The translations under genes were made by a program, and so were the position numbers. The notes beneath the pieces are model-generated. The model had not been told where the DNA came from and ran no database searches. It saw only the letters and a list, made by a program, of their open reading frames with translations. Source: Diaporthe sp. PMI_573 (lineage: Eukaryota; Ascomycota; Sordariomycetes; Diaporthales; Diaporthaceae). From it: DNA of 64,000 bases. Shown here piece by piece: positions 1-9,958 of the stretch. Where the stretch lies: positions 124,001 through 188,000 of the forward strand of contig JAJTUP010000079.1 in the NCBI GenBank assembly GCA_021399435.1, read 5' to 3'. Positions within the stretch are counted from its first letter, which is position 1, and the number at the start of each line of letters is the position of its first letter.

Positions 1-97
1 CACCTCCTTCAGATCCCCTATCACGCGACGGCCGGCGGCCAACCGCCGCCGGATCAGAACATCCAGGAACCGCGGCAGTGCAAAAGCAGCCACAAAT

Positions 98-523
98 ATG
101 CCCGAGATTTCTATGCCGCTTAGCGAGTTGGTCAAAGGTTCAAATTCGTCCATGGTTGACATTGAATTATATGTGCACCGTCCAGAAGGCGAGAGAAAAG
201 ACGAACTCAAGAACAGCAAGACCCGAAACAAAATTAAACGACCCCTGAACGCCTTCATGTTGTATCGCAAGGTATATCAGAGGCACGCTGAGGATCATTA
301 CACGATAAATGACCACAGGCTCGTATCGAAAATCTGCGGCGCTAGTTGGGCGCTGGAGCCTGAACATATCCGGACAAGGTATCACCAGTGGGCCGATGTT
401 GAACGTACTAACCACTCGAAGACATGGCCTGAATACAAATTCTCCCCTGCGAAGCCCAAGAGTGCAAAAGAAGAAAGGAGTAATGGAACCAATCCTCAGT
501 TCATCGATACCATGGCCGAATGA
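98..523 (+). CDS. MATA-type HMG-box DNA-binding protein, possibly 5'-partial
   Basis: The 141-residue ORF carries one HMG box at about residues 48-125. It starts with KRPLNAFMLYRK, continues through the helix with GASWALEP, and ends with WPEYKFSPAKPKS, the usual order in MAT1-2-1-type fungal HMG boxes. Such proteins bind and bend DNA in the nucleus, and family members control mating type or sexual development. The reading frame stays open upstream of the ATG at 98 to the left edge of the window, so the real start may lie outside; the encoded upstream stretch is rich in Arg and Ala. Nothing nearby resembles the APN2-SLA2 neighbourhood of a mating-type locus, so I infer a MAT-like paralogue rather than the MAT locus itself. 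The family call is firm; the start and the role are not. Confidence 0.75.
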   Translation: MPEISMPLSELVKGSNSSMVDIELYVHRPEGERKDELKNSKTRNKIKRPLNAFMLYRKVYQRHAEDHYTINDHRLVSKICGASWALEPEHIRTRYHQWADVERTNHSKTWPEYKFSPAKPKSAKEERSNGTNPQFIDTMAE

Positions 524-581
524 GAGTGTTGAGGGCCGGGATATGGGTTGGGGTGGCAGCTCTATGACTTAGAACCCGGAC

Positions 582-650
582 ACAGCCCAAGAAATTGACA
601 AATGATAAGGAGGAGTTCTGGTGGGAGCAAGTAAAGTAAGCATTTGGCAT
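582..650. repeat. 69-bp direct repeat copy 1, F-box coding fragment
   Basis: This segment matches 1979-2047 at 67 of 69 positions by eye, in the same orientation. Read on the minus strand it encodes an F-box start (CLLYLLPPELLLIICQFLGL), nearly identical to the start of the F-box gene ending at 2096. The match stops abruptly on both sides, so this is a short fragment and not a gene. The two copies are 1.4 kb apart. Confidence 0.9.
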
Positions 651-819
651 GGGGCGAAATCTTCCTCCTAATCACGGTTAAGTTGCGAGCTTTTTGGTTG
701 ATTTTTACGGCGCCCAGAGGGCGAGGACGAGGAGTAAGAAGGAGGCGCGTCATCCATGAGCACTTGGTCTGTAGCAGCAGTCACCATTCTCACGACGGTT
801 GTGATTTCATTCTTTCACA

Positions 820-2096
820 TTATCCCTGCTTCAGATTTCCCGTCGCGGCACCAAAGCCAACCTCGCCTTTCCAGGCGTGTCTCTCCCCGATGCCGTTTAT
901 TCGTTCCCTCTTCTCTCGTTTCCAATCAACAACATCGTCAGCATCGCTGTCTTCGCTGTCATCTTCCTCACTACCTTTTCCGTTCTCCATGCTGGTCGGC
1001 CACCAGTCCCTATCCTCCTTCTCGCCGCACTCTCTCCATTCGAAACCATCTTCCTCTACATCTTCTCCTATTGCCGGGAATATCCTGAGCCAAACCGCCT
1101 CCTGGGCATACCTCTTCAACCACCCTACTCCAATCCCAACTTCCCACAAATCGCACCCACTCGCTATAAACTCCTTAGTCGGGAAAACGTCAAATTCGTA
1201 GTTCTTATCAGTCTCTTGACGATACAACACTTTTTGGATCTGTCCCAGTTGAGCACCTTTTTTCCAGTAACGATTCCTCAGGTTCTCCATTGCTTTCTTG
1301 TGAATAGATAGTTGGGTGTTTGTCTTTTCGTTCTTATACTTATCGTTCCGCCTCGGCAGCAAAAGGATGTAGAGCCCCGCGCGCGAGTGCAGCCTCAGTT
1401 GCGCCAGTTCGATCATTAGGTCTTGTAGCTCTGGTTGTGCCGTAAAATACCGCGGATCTGGGATCAGGCGGATATCCCCTCTCCTATCCAGCGAGAGGTC
1501 CTTGACATGTCGGAGCAATGAGCGCATCCAAACTTCATGGCGCAGTCGAATCAGACAGCATAGATTGTCCCCGAAGTGTCGCAGGCGCCGAGAAATATAT
1601 TTTCCGTGGTGGATGTCGATGTCGATTCTCTTCTGGTACAAGCCAAAGACCATTAGAGGGACGAGCGGAGCGGACAGATCGTCGACGTAAACTTTGGTCA
1701 AGCGGCAAAGGGGTTCAAGCTCGCCATTGCAAAACGTACTTTGCTGGTAGGGTGTACGCAGATGAGATGTACGATGTGGGCCATGTAAAGGGGTTGAGCG
1801 AAGTTCCGGAGATACCAAGAGGCTTGCATCAGGTGCCAGACCGTTGTCAAACAGCGGCTGATATGTCTCCGGGTTCTCTTAGGGAAGTGACGGCCCCGGG
1901 TGCACCGGTCGGGGTGAGTTGTTTCGCACAGCGCGGGCTGGCGACGAAGAAAGAGGTGGATGATTTTCTTATCGAGGGACAGCCCAAGAAATTGACAAAT
2001 GATAAGGAGGAGTTCTTGTGGGAGCGAGTAAAGTAAGCATTTGGCATTCGCCTCCCGCTTGGCTTCAAGAGTTTTCTGAAAACGTGTTGTCACCAT
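820..2096 (-). pseudogene. F-box protein gene with a frame break
   Basis: The minus-strand ATG at 2096 opens a frame with an F-box at about residues 20-45 (LPQELLLIICQFLGL). F-box proteins are Skp1-binding substrate adaptors of SCF ubiquitin ligases. That frame ends at 1698. A second open frame, shifted by one base, overlaps it from 1818 and runs to 820. It has natural-looking protein sequence (RHVKDLSLDRRGD, SIHKKAMENLRNRYW) and a highly acidic C-terminal stretch at about 1000-900. I found no good donor/acceptor pair joining them, so a single-base indel between about 1700 and 1818 is the simplest reading; an intron or a sequencing error would make it a live gene. No leucine-rich repeats are evident by eye. 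The F-box itself is a confident call. Confidence 0.5.
1979..2047. repeat. 69-bp direct repeat copy 2, inside the F-box gene
   Basis: This is the copy in its gene context, covering the N-terminal codons of the F-box on the minus strand. It differs from 582-650 at two positions. See the entry for copy 1. Confidence 0.9.
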
Positions 2097-2099
2097 ATC

Positions 2100-3523
2100 G
2101 GATGTGGTTCTGCGTTTGGTCCTCTTTTATGCAACCTGGTGCATTAAAACAGATTGAGGAGTAAGATTTTTGTCAGATGTGACGGGTGCTTTGGGTGACG
2201 TGCCTGAGGCATCAAGAGTCTGACCAGGACAAAACCACTGGTCCCTTTAGAACGAAACTTGCCCCCCCCCCACCCGGCACCAAAATCGACAGCAAAACGC
2301 GGACAGTTCACTAATACCTCAAAAGCAACACGCCGCACCAGTTTCCAGCTGCATCATATGCTTATTCTTTCGACGCACATCTGTCAGAACTGCAGCCGCC
2401 TGCCTGTTAAAGTCGCGTTGCCTCGCAAAGGGTTTGTATTAACATTGCGAGCGGATCTGCATCCGCTCGTAGATTAGTTGTTCATGGTCTTGATTATTCT
2501 TGGCCGGAAAATTCCATCCGGGCTCCCGCCTCTCTCCGATGCTCAAACGCTACCTGTGCGTGCCTGAATTTGCGTCTGCATTTAGGTAGTTACAAAGCTT
2601 CAAAATAATCAGCAAGTTTCCTTAAAATACCATGGATTGATACCAGCCACGGTAATGTGCACCGCATTGACGTCCAATAGCAATAGAAACGATGTCCCCA
2701 GGATTCCCCTGAATATTCGATATAGGATCGAGGATGAGCTTTTCAAACCGACCCGGGTGGACATGGGTTCTTATAATCCTGTTTCGTTACATGCCAATAA
2801 ATGCTATTGCTATCCCTTTTCCACTTGCTATCTCTTTTCCACTTGCCATCCCTTTTCCACTTGCTATCCCTTTTCCACTCGTAAACTCCCACTCAAGTTG
2901 ATCTGGTGGCATTGATTCCTGTAGAGGCATTAAAAGAAACCATGTTGTCAGATATGTATCTGGGCTCCAAAGTACCGCGGATCCAGCGTCCAACCAGGGT
3001 TTCTATCCGGGGTCCTCGGAACAAGGCTGTGCGCCAGTACCGTGAGTGGCACTGCACACAAATCACGGAGCTAAACTGGAAAGATGGGTTGCCGGAGTGC
3101 TTGATGCCACTTTCAGCGAGCTGGTATCCACCTCGATACTGCGATCCCATGTCATGCTGAGATGTCCATCTTGTAGTTCAAAGAGGCGTTGATAACCTCG
3201 TGATCGTGGCGAGGCCTCGGACGCGTCATCTGCCTGGGCGGAGACCTCTTACTGTATAGTACAGTACGTATAGCATGATTAGTACAGATAGCTGTGGCGC
3301 TCACGCGCCCCCAGTTTTGCGGTATTGGATGCATTTCAATTTATGATTGCGACGAGCTGAAAATACATGTCCTTGAAGATATCCGTCGAGTTCCAGACAA
3401 CGGTCAATGTTTCAACTTCGATTCATCAAATAGAAGGGAGTGGGTTAAAAATGGTGTGCATCTGAGCGAGTAGTATCTGCCAGCCGTTGTCCTCCCACTC
3501 GTCATCGACCCGGGCTACGAATT
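2100..3523. other. Intergenic region without a recognised gene
   Basis: Only short overlapping ORFs without recognisable motifs occur here. The stretch contains a run of ten C at about 2261 and the 18-bp minisatellite at 2809-2880. It lies downstream of the Asg1-like gene and upstream of the F-box gene, so it should hold the F-box promoter and the Asg1-like 3' UTR. Confidence 0.6.
2809..2880. repeat. 18-bp minisatellite, four units
   Basis: Four contiguous 18-bp units of consensus GCTATCCCTTTTCCACTT occupy 2809-2826, 2827-2844, 2845-2862 and 2863-2880. Units 2, 3 and 4 each differ from the consensus at only one base. The unit length is a multiple of three and gives a CYPFST-like hexapeptide in one frame, but no gene supports translation. 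Confidence 0.95.
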
Positions 3524-6342
3524 TCAAGGCCCAACCGAGGGGTCAAGTGGAACATTGGGCGGGGATATCGCCAGTGGCGGAATATTCTGCAAATCTGGCA
3601 CATGGACGTCAAGGAGCTGTCCTTCAATATCCACCTCGGTGTTATAGAGTGGAAGCCGCAGACTATCTTCAGGGAAAGCAGCGAGCTCGTTTTCTGCAAG
3701 GCCCACGCCGGGCATCAAAGGGTATGCAAAGGGGTCCTCCAAGAGAAAGTCCATGAAATCGTCTTGGAACGGCCTTGATGCGTGCCCAGGAAGCTGTGCT
3801 GTAGGGGTTGCCTGGAGTGCTTCCATGGGGCTTGCCGTGGCAGAGTCTTCAGCGGAGAATGAATTCAGAGCCCACTGGTGCTGCTGGGTGGTGTGAGGAC
3901 TCGGGGGCTGGGCGGGGACTGGCTCGTCTCGATGGCGACAAGATGACTGGCCGCGACTCGCTGTGGGACTTTGTGGTCTGCCATCATGGGGGCGAGGTCT
4001 TTTCGGCTTGTATTGGTCAGGAAGCTGATCGAAGAGGGACTATTACTTGTCAATTTTGGTCTTGTACTTGACCGTTCTAATCACTCTGTTGGATGATGAA
4101 CTCACGTTCAGTGCGACTGTCACCCTGTCCGCCGCAAGGCTTCTCTGAGTCAGACCAGAGATACAGTCTTTGCCCAGCTTGGCATCCGCAAAGAGATCCG
4201 AGACGCCGGGCTGGTTCGGGTTGTTCAGGACAAATAATAGTAGGCTGAGAACCGCGAAGAATTGCGTGTAGGTGATGAACCAATACGGACCGATAAGAAC
4301 AGCCTGCTTGCGGATCTCGAGCCCGATGTGTATGATATTGCGGCACACATTGATGCCAGCTGACGCGAGGGCAAAGTAGCGCTCGTCCACCGTCTCGTGT
4401 GATGGAATCTGACGCGAATAGTATTGAATAAAAGGTCGGTATAGCATCATTTGAACATGAGCATAAGTGAAGCGAAGTAGGATTTTTACCCTGGGTAGTG
4501 AGGTGTTTAGACGAGGATACCACGTTGTTAATCATGAAGACGCCGAGTTTGCATACCGTGTGACTTGAATATCTTCCTCGTGGCCGGGACGCCACATAGG
4601 TGAAAGTTGTTCCTGCCAGTCGCGGAGGTCTTGGTCCAATTCCCTGATCTTGGAAAAGCTGATCATGTACGTTTCTGCCGGCCCCTCGACCGTCCCTGTG
4701 GGAGGATAGATGTCGCGAACGACCTTGGCAAGGATGTGCATAAGCCTCAAATTAGCATTCGACGCTTCGAGTATGGAAGGAGTTCCAGGCGGCGGCCATT
4801 GGATCCCACTGTCTGTGATATATTCATCATCTACTTCCGCCGGCCAGGGCTGGTCAATGTCTCTTTCTTCCAGAAGAAGTGGGAGTCCAAGCGTGGTGGA
4901 CAGGTAGATGTCCATTTGCCGAATCGTATAGAAAAGCCTTCTCCTTGTCTCGTCTTTGATTGGTCCGAGTGAAATAGCAGGTAGATGACGATGCAAGCCC
5001 ATGCGCAGGGCAGAGCGAAGGGCGATGCCCAGGAAGGTGTGGCAACTATTCAGTTCTCCAGTGGCTTGCAAGAATTGAATGTTAAACACTAGCGCTTGTA
5101 AGGTGGTCATGTCGCTACATTCCGTTATGTCTTGGAGGTAATGTCGTCCCAGAGTGTAGAACTTATAACTGGAGCCACAGCAGCGGTCAGTCTAAAGCAG
5201 GAGGACATGGTGAACATTATTTTTCTGTCTTACCCTCGCTCCATTGCCACAGCGTAGTGATCGGGGTTGGTCGGATCATTCTCGTCAACGTCGTACATCG
5301 ACCCCAAGGCCATGACAGAAAAGAGCAACCCCACAAACCTTCTCTCCTCGGGCGTGTATCTCTGTGGTCGTTCTTCGTAGAGCCTGTCGAACATCCGCCA
5401 AAATGATGGAGCATGAACCACTCGTAGAATGCAGGTGGCCCGGCTGAACGAAAATTCGCACAGGTCGTGGGCAAGAGGCTTGGGGGGCACTGGAGAGAAG
5501 CCGTCGCTGACATGGGACGATGGGGAAGCCGCATACCCGGGTAAGTCAAATGTCTTGGCTGGATAGGGTCGGCCAGGTTCGGGCAAGAAGGGCATTCTGG
5601 AGTCATATCGAAACAAGCCCGGGAATTGTTGGGTAATACGACTCAAGAACGCTGCCCCTGACGACATACCATGGAAGTCATATTCGCCAGTGGCAGTCAG
5701 ATCTAGTTGACCGACGTTCTCGACCAGGGGCATTCGCCTCGCAGCATTCGCTGTTGTCTCGGAATTTACGCTCGCCGGCGTGGTAGTGGCCCTGCACGCC
5801 CTTTGGTCACCCACAGCATCGTGCTGGGCCGGTGAGGCGGAATGTGCCGGTTGCGCCAGCAATGCAGCAACCTCCTCCGGGTTGTCCAGATCTATGTGCG
5901 GCATGAACCTGCGAAGCAGAGTCTCTGCCGCAAGCGCCTTTCGCTCTAGAGAGCCGGTGCCACTGGGATTAGTGCCACGGCCTCGAGTGGATATTCCTGT
6001 ATAACAACACTCTAATGGAGATGGGCGGTCATTCACTGGAGATACGCAAGCTGGTGACAACGGGTCCTTACTCGAATCAAAGTCCGCACAGCTCGAACAC
6101 GGCCTGTTTCCATCACACTTGATTTTCTTCCGCCGACAATCATCGCAGGCTTTTGTCGTCCTTCGCCGTTTCCGAACCACCCGCTGCAGAGCCTGGCTTG
6201 AGGTTTCGGCCTCGGCAGTCGTACGCTGTGGTCCCTCCCGCAAACGTTGTGTGTTATGCGACGAGGATGAGGCCGGAGATCCAGAGCGCCGCAATGGGCC
6301 CTGGGCGGGATCCGGCTGCTTCACTGGGCCGGTTGTCCCCAT
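3524..6342 (-). CDS. Zn2Cys6 transcription factor, Asg1-like, five exons
   Basis: Exons are 6342-6072, 6011-5234, 5168-4557, 4490-4106 and 4039-3524, giving 853 residues. Introns of 60, 65, 66 and 66 nt have GT-AG ends and restore one frame. The zinc cluster has Cys 66, 69, 76, 82, 85 and 92 (CX2CX6CX5CX2CX6C), and only removal of the first intron gives correct spacing to the sixth cysteine. A fungal transcription-factor (MHR) domain follows, with SALRMGLHRHLP, EVDDEYITDSGI and VQMMLYRPF. The EVDDEYIT and SLFDQLP blocks resemble Asg1-type activators, which act on stress and carbon/lipid genes. I chose the ATG at 6342 because the longer frame begins only at a GTG. The C-terminus after about residue 700 is low-complexity and ends acidic. 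Targets cannot be read from sequence. Confidence 0.85.
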
Positions 6343-7038
6343 TGCGATATCCAGATGAAATGTTAACACTTGGAGCAGGGTACGTAGGTACCGAGCAGTC
6401 CTGTCGCAACAGAAAGGCCGGATGTCCACGGCCAGCTTTCAGCTTGAGGCTGTGGTGGGCATCATCAATCGCCGCGATGCCACTGCACTACTCAAGAAGG
6501 TTGGGAGAGTCCGATGCTGACCTCTTCAAGCTGGCCTACAGAGCTCTACTGCAAAGTGATTTGAAGGTTGATTCGCAGACTGAGATGGTTCTTTAGCAAT
6601 TTTCGGCCAGGCTTGTTGGGGATCACCTACTACTCACCACAAGTCTCAGCTATGCCAGTAGCCAGTGATCGAGGCTGAGGAAGGAAATTGACCGTGGATA
6701 ATGACAGCGAATACTGCGACTTGCAGCATGCGTGTCACAAACGTGGAATGGGACCAGACCGTTGTTCGGCAAAGGAAGAAGAGAACAGTGGACACTCGAA
6801 GCCAGGAGTAAACCAAGAGGAGACAGGCTGACTAACCCGTGGGTGCCAAGGACCGTGGCTTGGCGTTGCTACTGTTAATCCAAAGAACTACCTCGTCTTG
6901 TTCCTCGTATCTAGGGTTAGAGGAGCAAACCAGCTATTTGTCTATTCATCTACTACCTACTTATAATAACTTTATTAATAACTCTCGCCTTAGTATAAGT
7001 TTTCCTTACGTTATATATTAAATTTACTTTTTATATTA
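6343..7038. other. Upstream region of the Asg1-like gene
   Basis: This interval precedes the ATG of the minus-strand regulator and should contain its promoter and 5' leader. Composition becomes strongly AT-rich from about 6950 to the boundary of the transposon fragment. No conserved element was identified with confidence. Confidence 0.5.
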
Positions 7039-7520
7039 ACGTGGTTTACCACCCAGCGAGCGGTACCACCTAGCGAGCGATTTTCATCAAGTCTACTGAC
7101 TTTTGTCCACCCTAGCACCCACCGAGTGTAAAAGAATCAATTAAATTTGGCACCAATTGGTGCCAACTAGTCTTATTTGCTTACTTTCAATTAATTTCAT
7201 TCATTTAGAGATGTTTGCATGGCTGCAGTGCTAGTCTGAAGTTGTTGACTTTTGGTGGGAAAATCGGCTTCCCCACCAAAATGGAGCATTTCAGCCATGC
7301 AAGATCAACCTCAATCTACACCAGCCAGACCAACTATTTGGGCAATCCGCCGCGGACCGCTTAAGAATGTACTATTATACACTCAGAATCTGACTGACTA
7401 GACCCTTCTACATCTTTTCTTACAAGTTTTTGCATAATGCCCAGTCTCGCCGCAGTTGCCACATCGTCGTTGAGGCGGTCCGCCGCGGTCCGCCTCCTCG
7501 GCACCACCCACCTTCCCCTC
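7039..7520 (-). mobile_element. pogo/Fot-like transposon 3' fragment, copy A
   Basis: The stretch 7149-7520 is clearly homologous to 20431-20800 over its whole length, with shared blocks such as CTTTTGGTGGGAAAATC and CCACCAAAATGGAGCATTTC. On the minus strand its inner end encodes the C-terminal zinc knuckle of a pogo-type transposase (CGNCG-like, at about 7440-7500). The outer end at about 7039 follows a TA dinucleotide, as expected for a TA-targeting element, and begins ACGTGGTTTACCACC. The remaining transposase is absent, so this is a truncated 3' end. A perfect 16-bp palindrome, GGCACCAATTGGTGCC, lies at 7149-7164. Confidence 0.65.
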
Positions 7521-8902
7521 GACTCTTAATTTCTTGGCACGCTGCTGTTAGCACCCTGCTAGAAATTACGCCATTTTACTATGGCACGCACAACTTTGAC
7601 CTAACAAGCGGTCAAAAACGCGAAAACTTCGAAACTTGCTTTCGAGATCCGACAACTGCGCAAGCGACGAGACGACGCACCTCCTCGCGTGGCCATCACG
7701 AACTTGGAGTAGACCTTGCCCCATCTATATCCAACGTTAGGGAAGGCGTGATGGCTTCTCCCCCCCCCCGCGCAACGGCGAGGACTACTACCTCCTCCCC
7801 GCTCGACCTTCGAGGCCAACCGGCAACAGCGAGGACTACCACACCTCCCTGCTCGAAACGACACGACGGCGGTCGCTACACTACCCTGAGAGGGCATCTT
7901 TTATGAATGCGAATACAAATTAGAGGTAATTGACGATTGATGCATATGTTGCAGGTCTGCACTGGATAGGGGTATTGTAAGGAAAGGGTAATTGTGTGTA
8001 CTAGGAGGAGATGGTGGATTCCTGAAAGTCAGGTAGAAAGCGGATTTGGAGGGGGAGCCTAAGGACAATATATACCTTATTTAAGAAGCATTTCCATATA
8101 AAACCAACTGTTTTATAAGTGTGTTGACCGCCGATTACAAGTAGGCACCATTTAGAGGGTCCTTAGGGGTCGTTAACGGTAGGAAGACCTTCCAAAACCA
8201 CACAATCGCGATAGGCTCTATACACTGTACAGACAGCTCCGCATCCAAGATAAGCAGGCCTTAGGCCCTTGCGTGGAACATGAAATCTCACACACGGCAC
8301 TCCTTGCAGGACAATCCCACGTTACAGCTGGAAATCCCTTACTCTATTTGCTCAGTAAGCCTAGTTGAACGGGTAACAGGATCGGTCTGTCCTTGCAATA
8401 TATCCCACCCTCGCGCAGCATCTCTGGGTAATGCCGTCATCCTCCCATGTACATATCAGCCCACCATCGTTGCCGCAGAGCATAAAATTTGATGGCGGTT
8501 ATGCATGTTCTAGGACGCAGACAGAATGAGCGGGGATAGGATCCCAAAAGAAAGCTCAATTGGCGGCAATCTAGAAAAATGATACGATATATTCTGCTAC
8601 TCCTTGTTATAGAAAGACACCAGAGGCTAAGATCACCGCAACGCAGAGCAGAAGTAAAATTGAATACGTAAAGACCAAAAGCATTATGCAATCTGGAACA
8701 CTTCTAGGCCAAAGGTACCCTGGGCGTATTCCTCAGGTATCGAAAAGCTTGATGATATCGCAGAGACGACGGGTCCTGTTTTGCCACCCAAACCCAGAGA
8801 AACTCCTCATCAGACTTCCCTCTCCACCAACATTCTATATCAGCCCAGGGACGACGCCGCGACACCCTTGCTACCGGAAAAGCTTAATTTTGATCTGCTC
8901 AC
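7521..8902. other. Intergenic region upstream of the bZIP gene
   Basis: I see no gene here. The part to about 7900 is GC-rich with near-repeated motifs (GCAACGGCGAGGACTACTACC and GGCAACAGCGAGGACTACC) and a C-run at about 7760. The rest should contain the promoter of the plus-strand bZIP gene. Confidence 0.5.
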
Positions 8903-8944
8903 ATGCACACAAGCTGCTCAAGGCGAGTCGGAACACCTATAACG

Positions 8945-9958
8945 ATGTCAAATCAGGCCCCCACCCTACATTTAAGCTACCTCGACTGCGATATATCCGA
9001 TGTGATGCCGAGAAACTCTGACCTCGACGAATCCGACAGCTTGATCGATCTATCAATATTCGAAAAAAATGGCAATAACAACGCATCTCTCCAGAACAAT
9101 GCCCGGCCAACTGAAGCACACACAAGTCCAGGCGTTTCCCTGATTGGTGCTGTGAGTTTGCCGTGTCTCTACGCAGTATCTCTAAACTCTTTTCCCTCCG
9201 ACGAGGCCGTCCCGATGGAGTCCACCGAATGGCCGGCTGACTGTACTTGGTGGCACCAGACTTTTTCAAAAGGCATGAGTAGTTCAGTTGGTGATGCGGA
9301 GAGCCAAACTGCCAGCATCTCAGATCTTCAAGGTTACGATACCAGAGAGATATCCTCCGCCAGCTCGGCGACATACCTGGGCCAATGCGAATACGGGCCA
9401 GGCTGGCTACCGGGCAGCCTAGAGTGGATGAAGAGGGAGTCTATTACTTATAAACAAAGTGAGAAGGGCATCGACAGCAAGGATTTGGGACCATCGATGG
9501 TTCCAAAAAGTACTGTTGACCTGTCAGAAGACCCTATATCCAAGAACTCCGGCATTAGCGCGCAGCCGCAACAATCACAACCACAGTCCCCACCGCCGTC
9601 ACCACTATCACGACCCGAACAACTCGCTCGAATCCGCAGGGCAGCAAACAAGAGCCGCGCAAAAACCAAGGCGGCGATCCTAGAGCTAGAGGCCACGGAG
9701 AAGGCCGAGTCGCTAAAACACAAAGCGCTATCCGAAACAGTTAGGGGCCTACAGGAGGAGGTTTTCGCGCTGAAGAGCGAACTGCTGCTGCACGGGAATT
9801 GCAACGACCATACCACACAAGCGTACTTGGAGCAAAGGGCCAGAAAGGTGGCAATCGGCAGCCGCGCTACCACAGATTTAGAATCGGACACCTCCTCGTT
9901 AGTTGCCACAAGAGACCCACTCAGCCACCCGGGTATTTATTCAGCCACGTCCGAGTAA
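8945..9958 (+). CDS. bZIP transcription factor with a degenerate basic region
   Basis: The C-terminal third has an ATF/CREB-like bZIP. The basic region is LARIRRAANKSRAKTKAA, followed by heptads in ELEATEKAESLKHKAL and by LKSELLLHGNCND. It is clearly related to the bZIP at 52946-54187, which shares RAKTKAA, LEATEK and the ELL-HGNC block. The invariant bZIP asparagine that contacts DNA bases is Ile230 here, while the Ala-Ala, Ser and Arg that follow are kept. The N-terminal part is low-complexity and Ser/Thr-rich. I prefer the ATG at 8945 (A at -3) over the in-frame ATG at 8903; this gives 337 residues. No intron is needed. It may bind DNA weakly, only as a heterodimer, or at altered sites; that is inference. 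Confidence 0.8.
   Translation: MSNQAPTLHLSYLDCDISDVMPRNSDLDESDSLIDLSIFEKNGNNNASLQNNARPTEAHTSPGVSLIGAVSLPCLYAVSLNSFPSDEAVPMESTEWPADCTWWHQTFSKGMSSSVGDAESQTASISDLQGYDTREISSASSATYLGQCEYGPGWLPGSLEWMKRESITYKQSEKGIDSKDLGPSMVPKSTVDLSEDPISKNSGISAQPQQSQPQSPPPSPLSRPEQLARIRRAANKSRAKTKAAILELEATEKAESLKHKALSETVRGLQEEVFALKSELLLHGNCNDHTTQAYLEQRARKVAIGSRATTDLESDTSSLVATRDPLSHPGIYSATSE

Noticed and set aside
1..523. Mating-type locus
   Set aside because: Only one HMG-box gene is present, and no alpha-box, APN2 or SLA2 gene is seen in the window.
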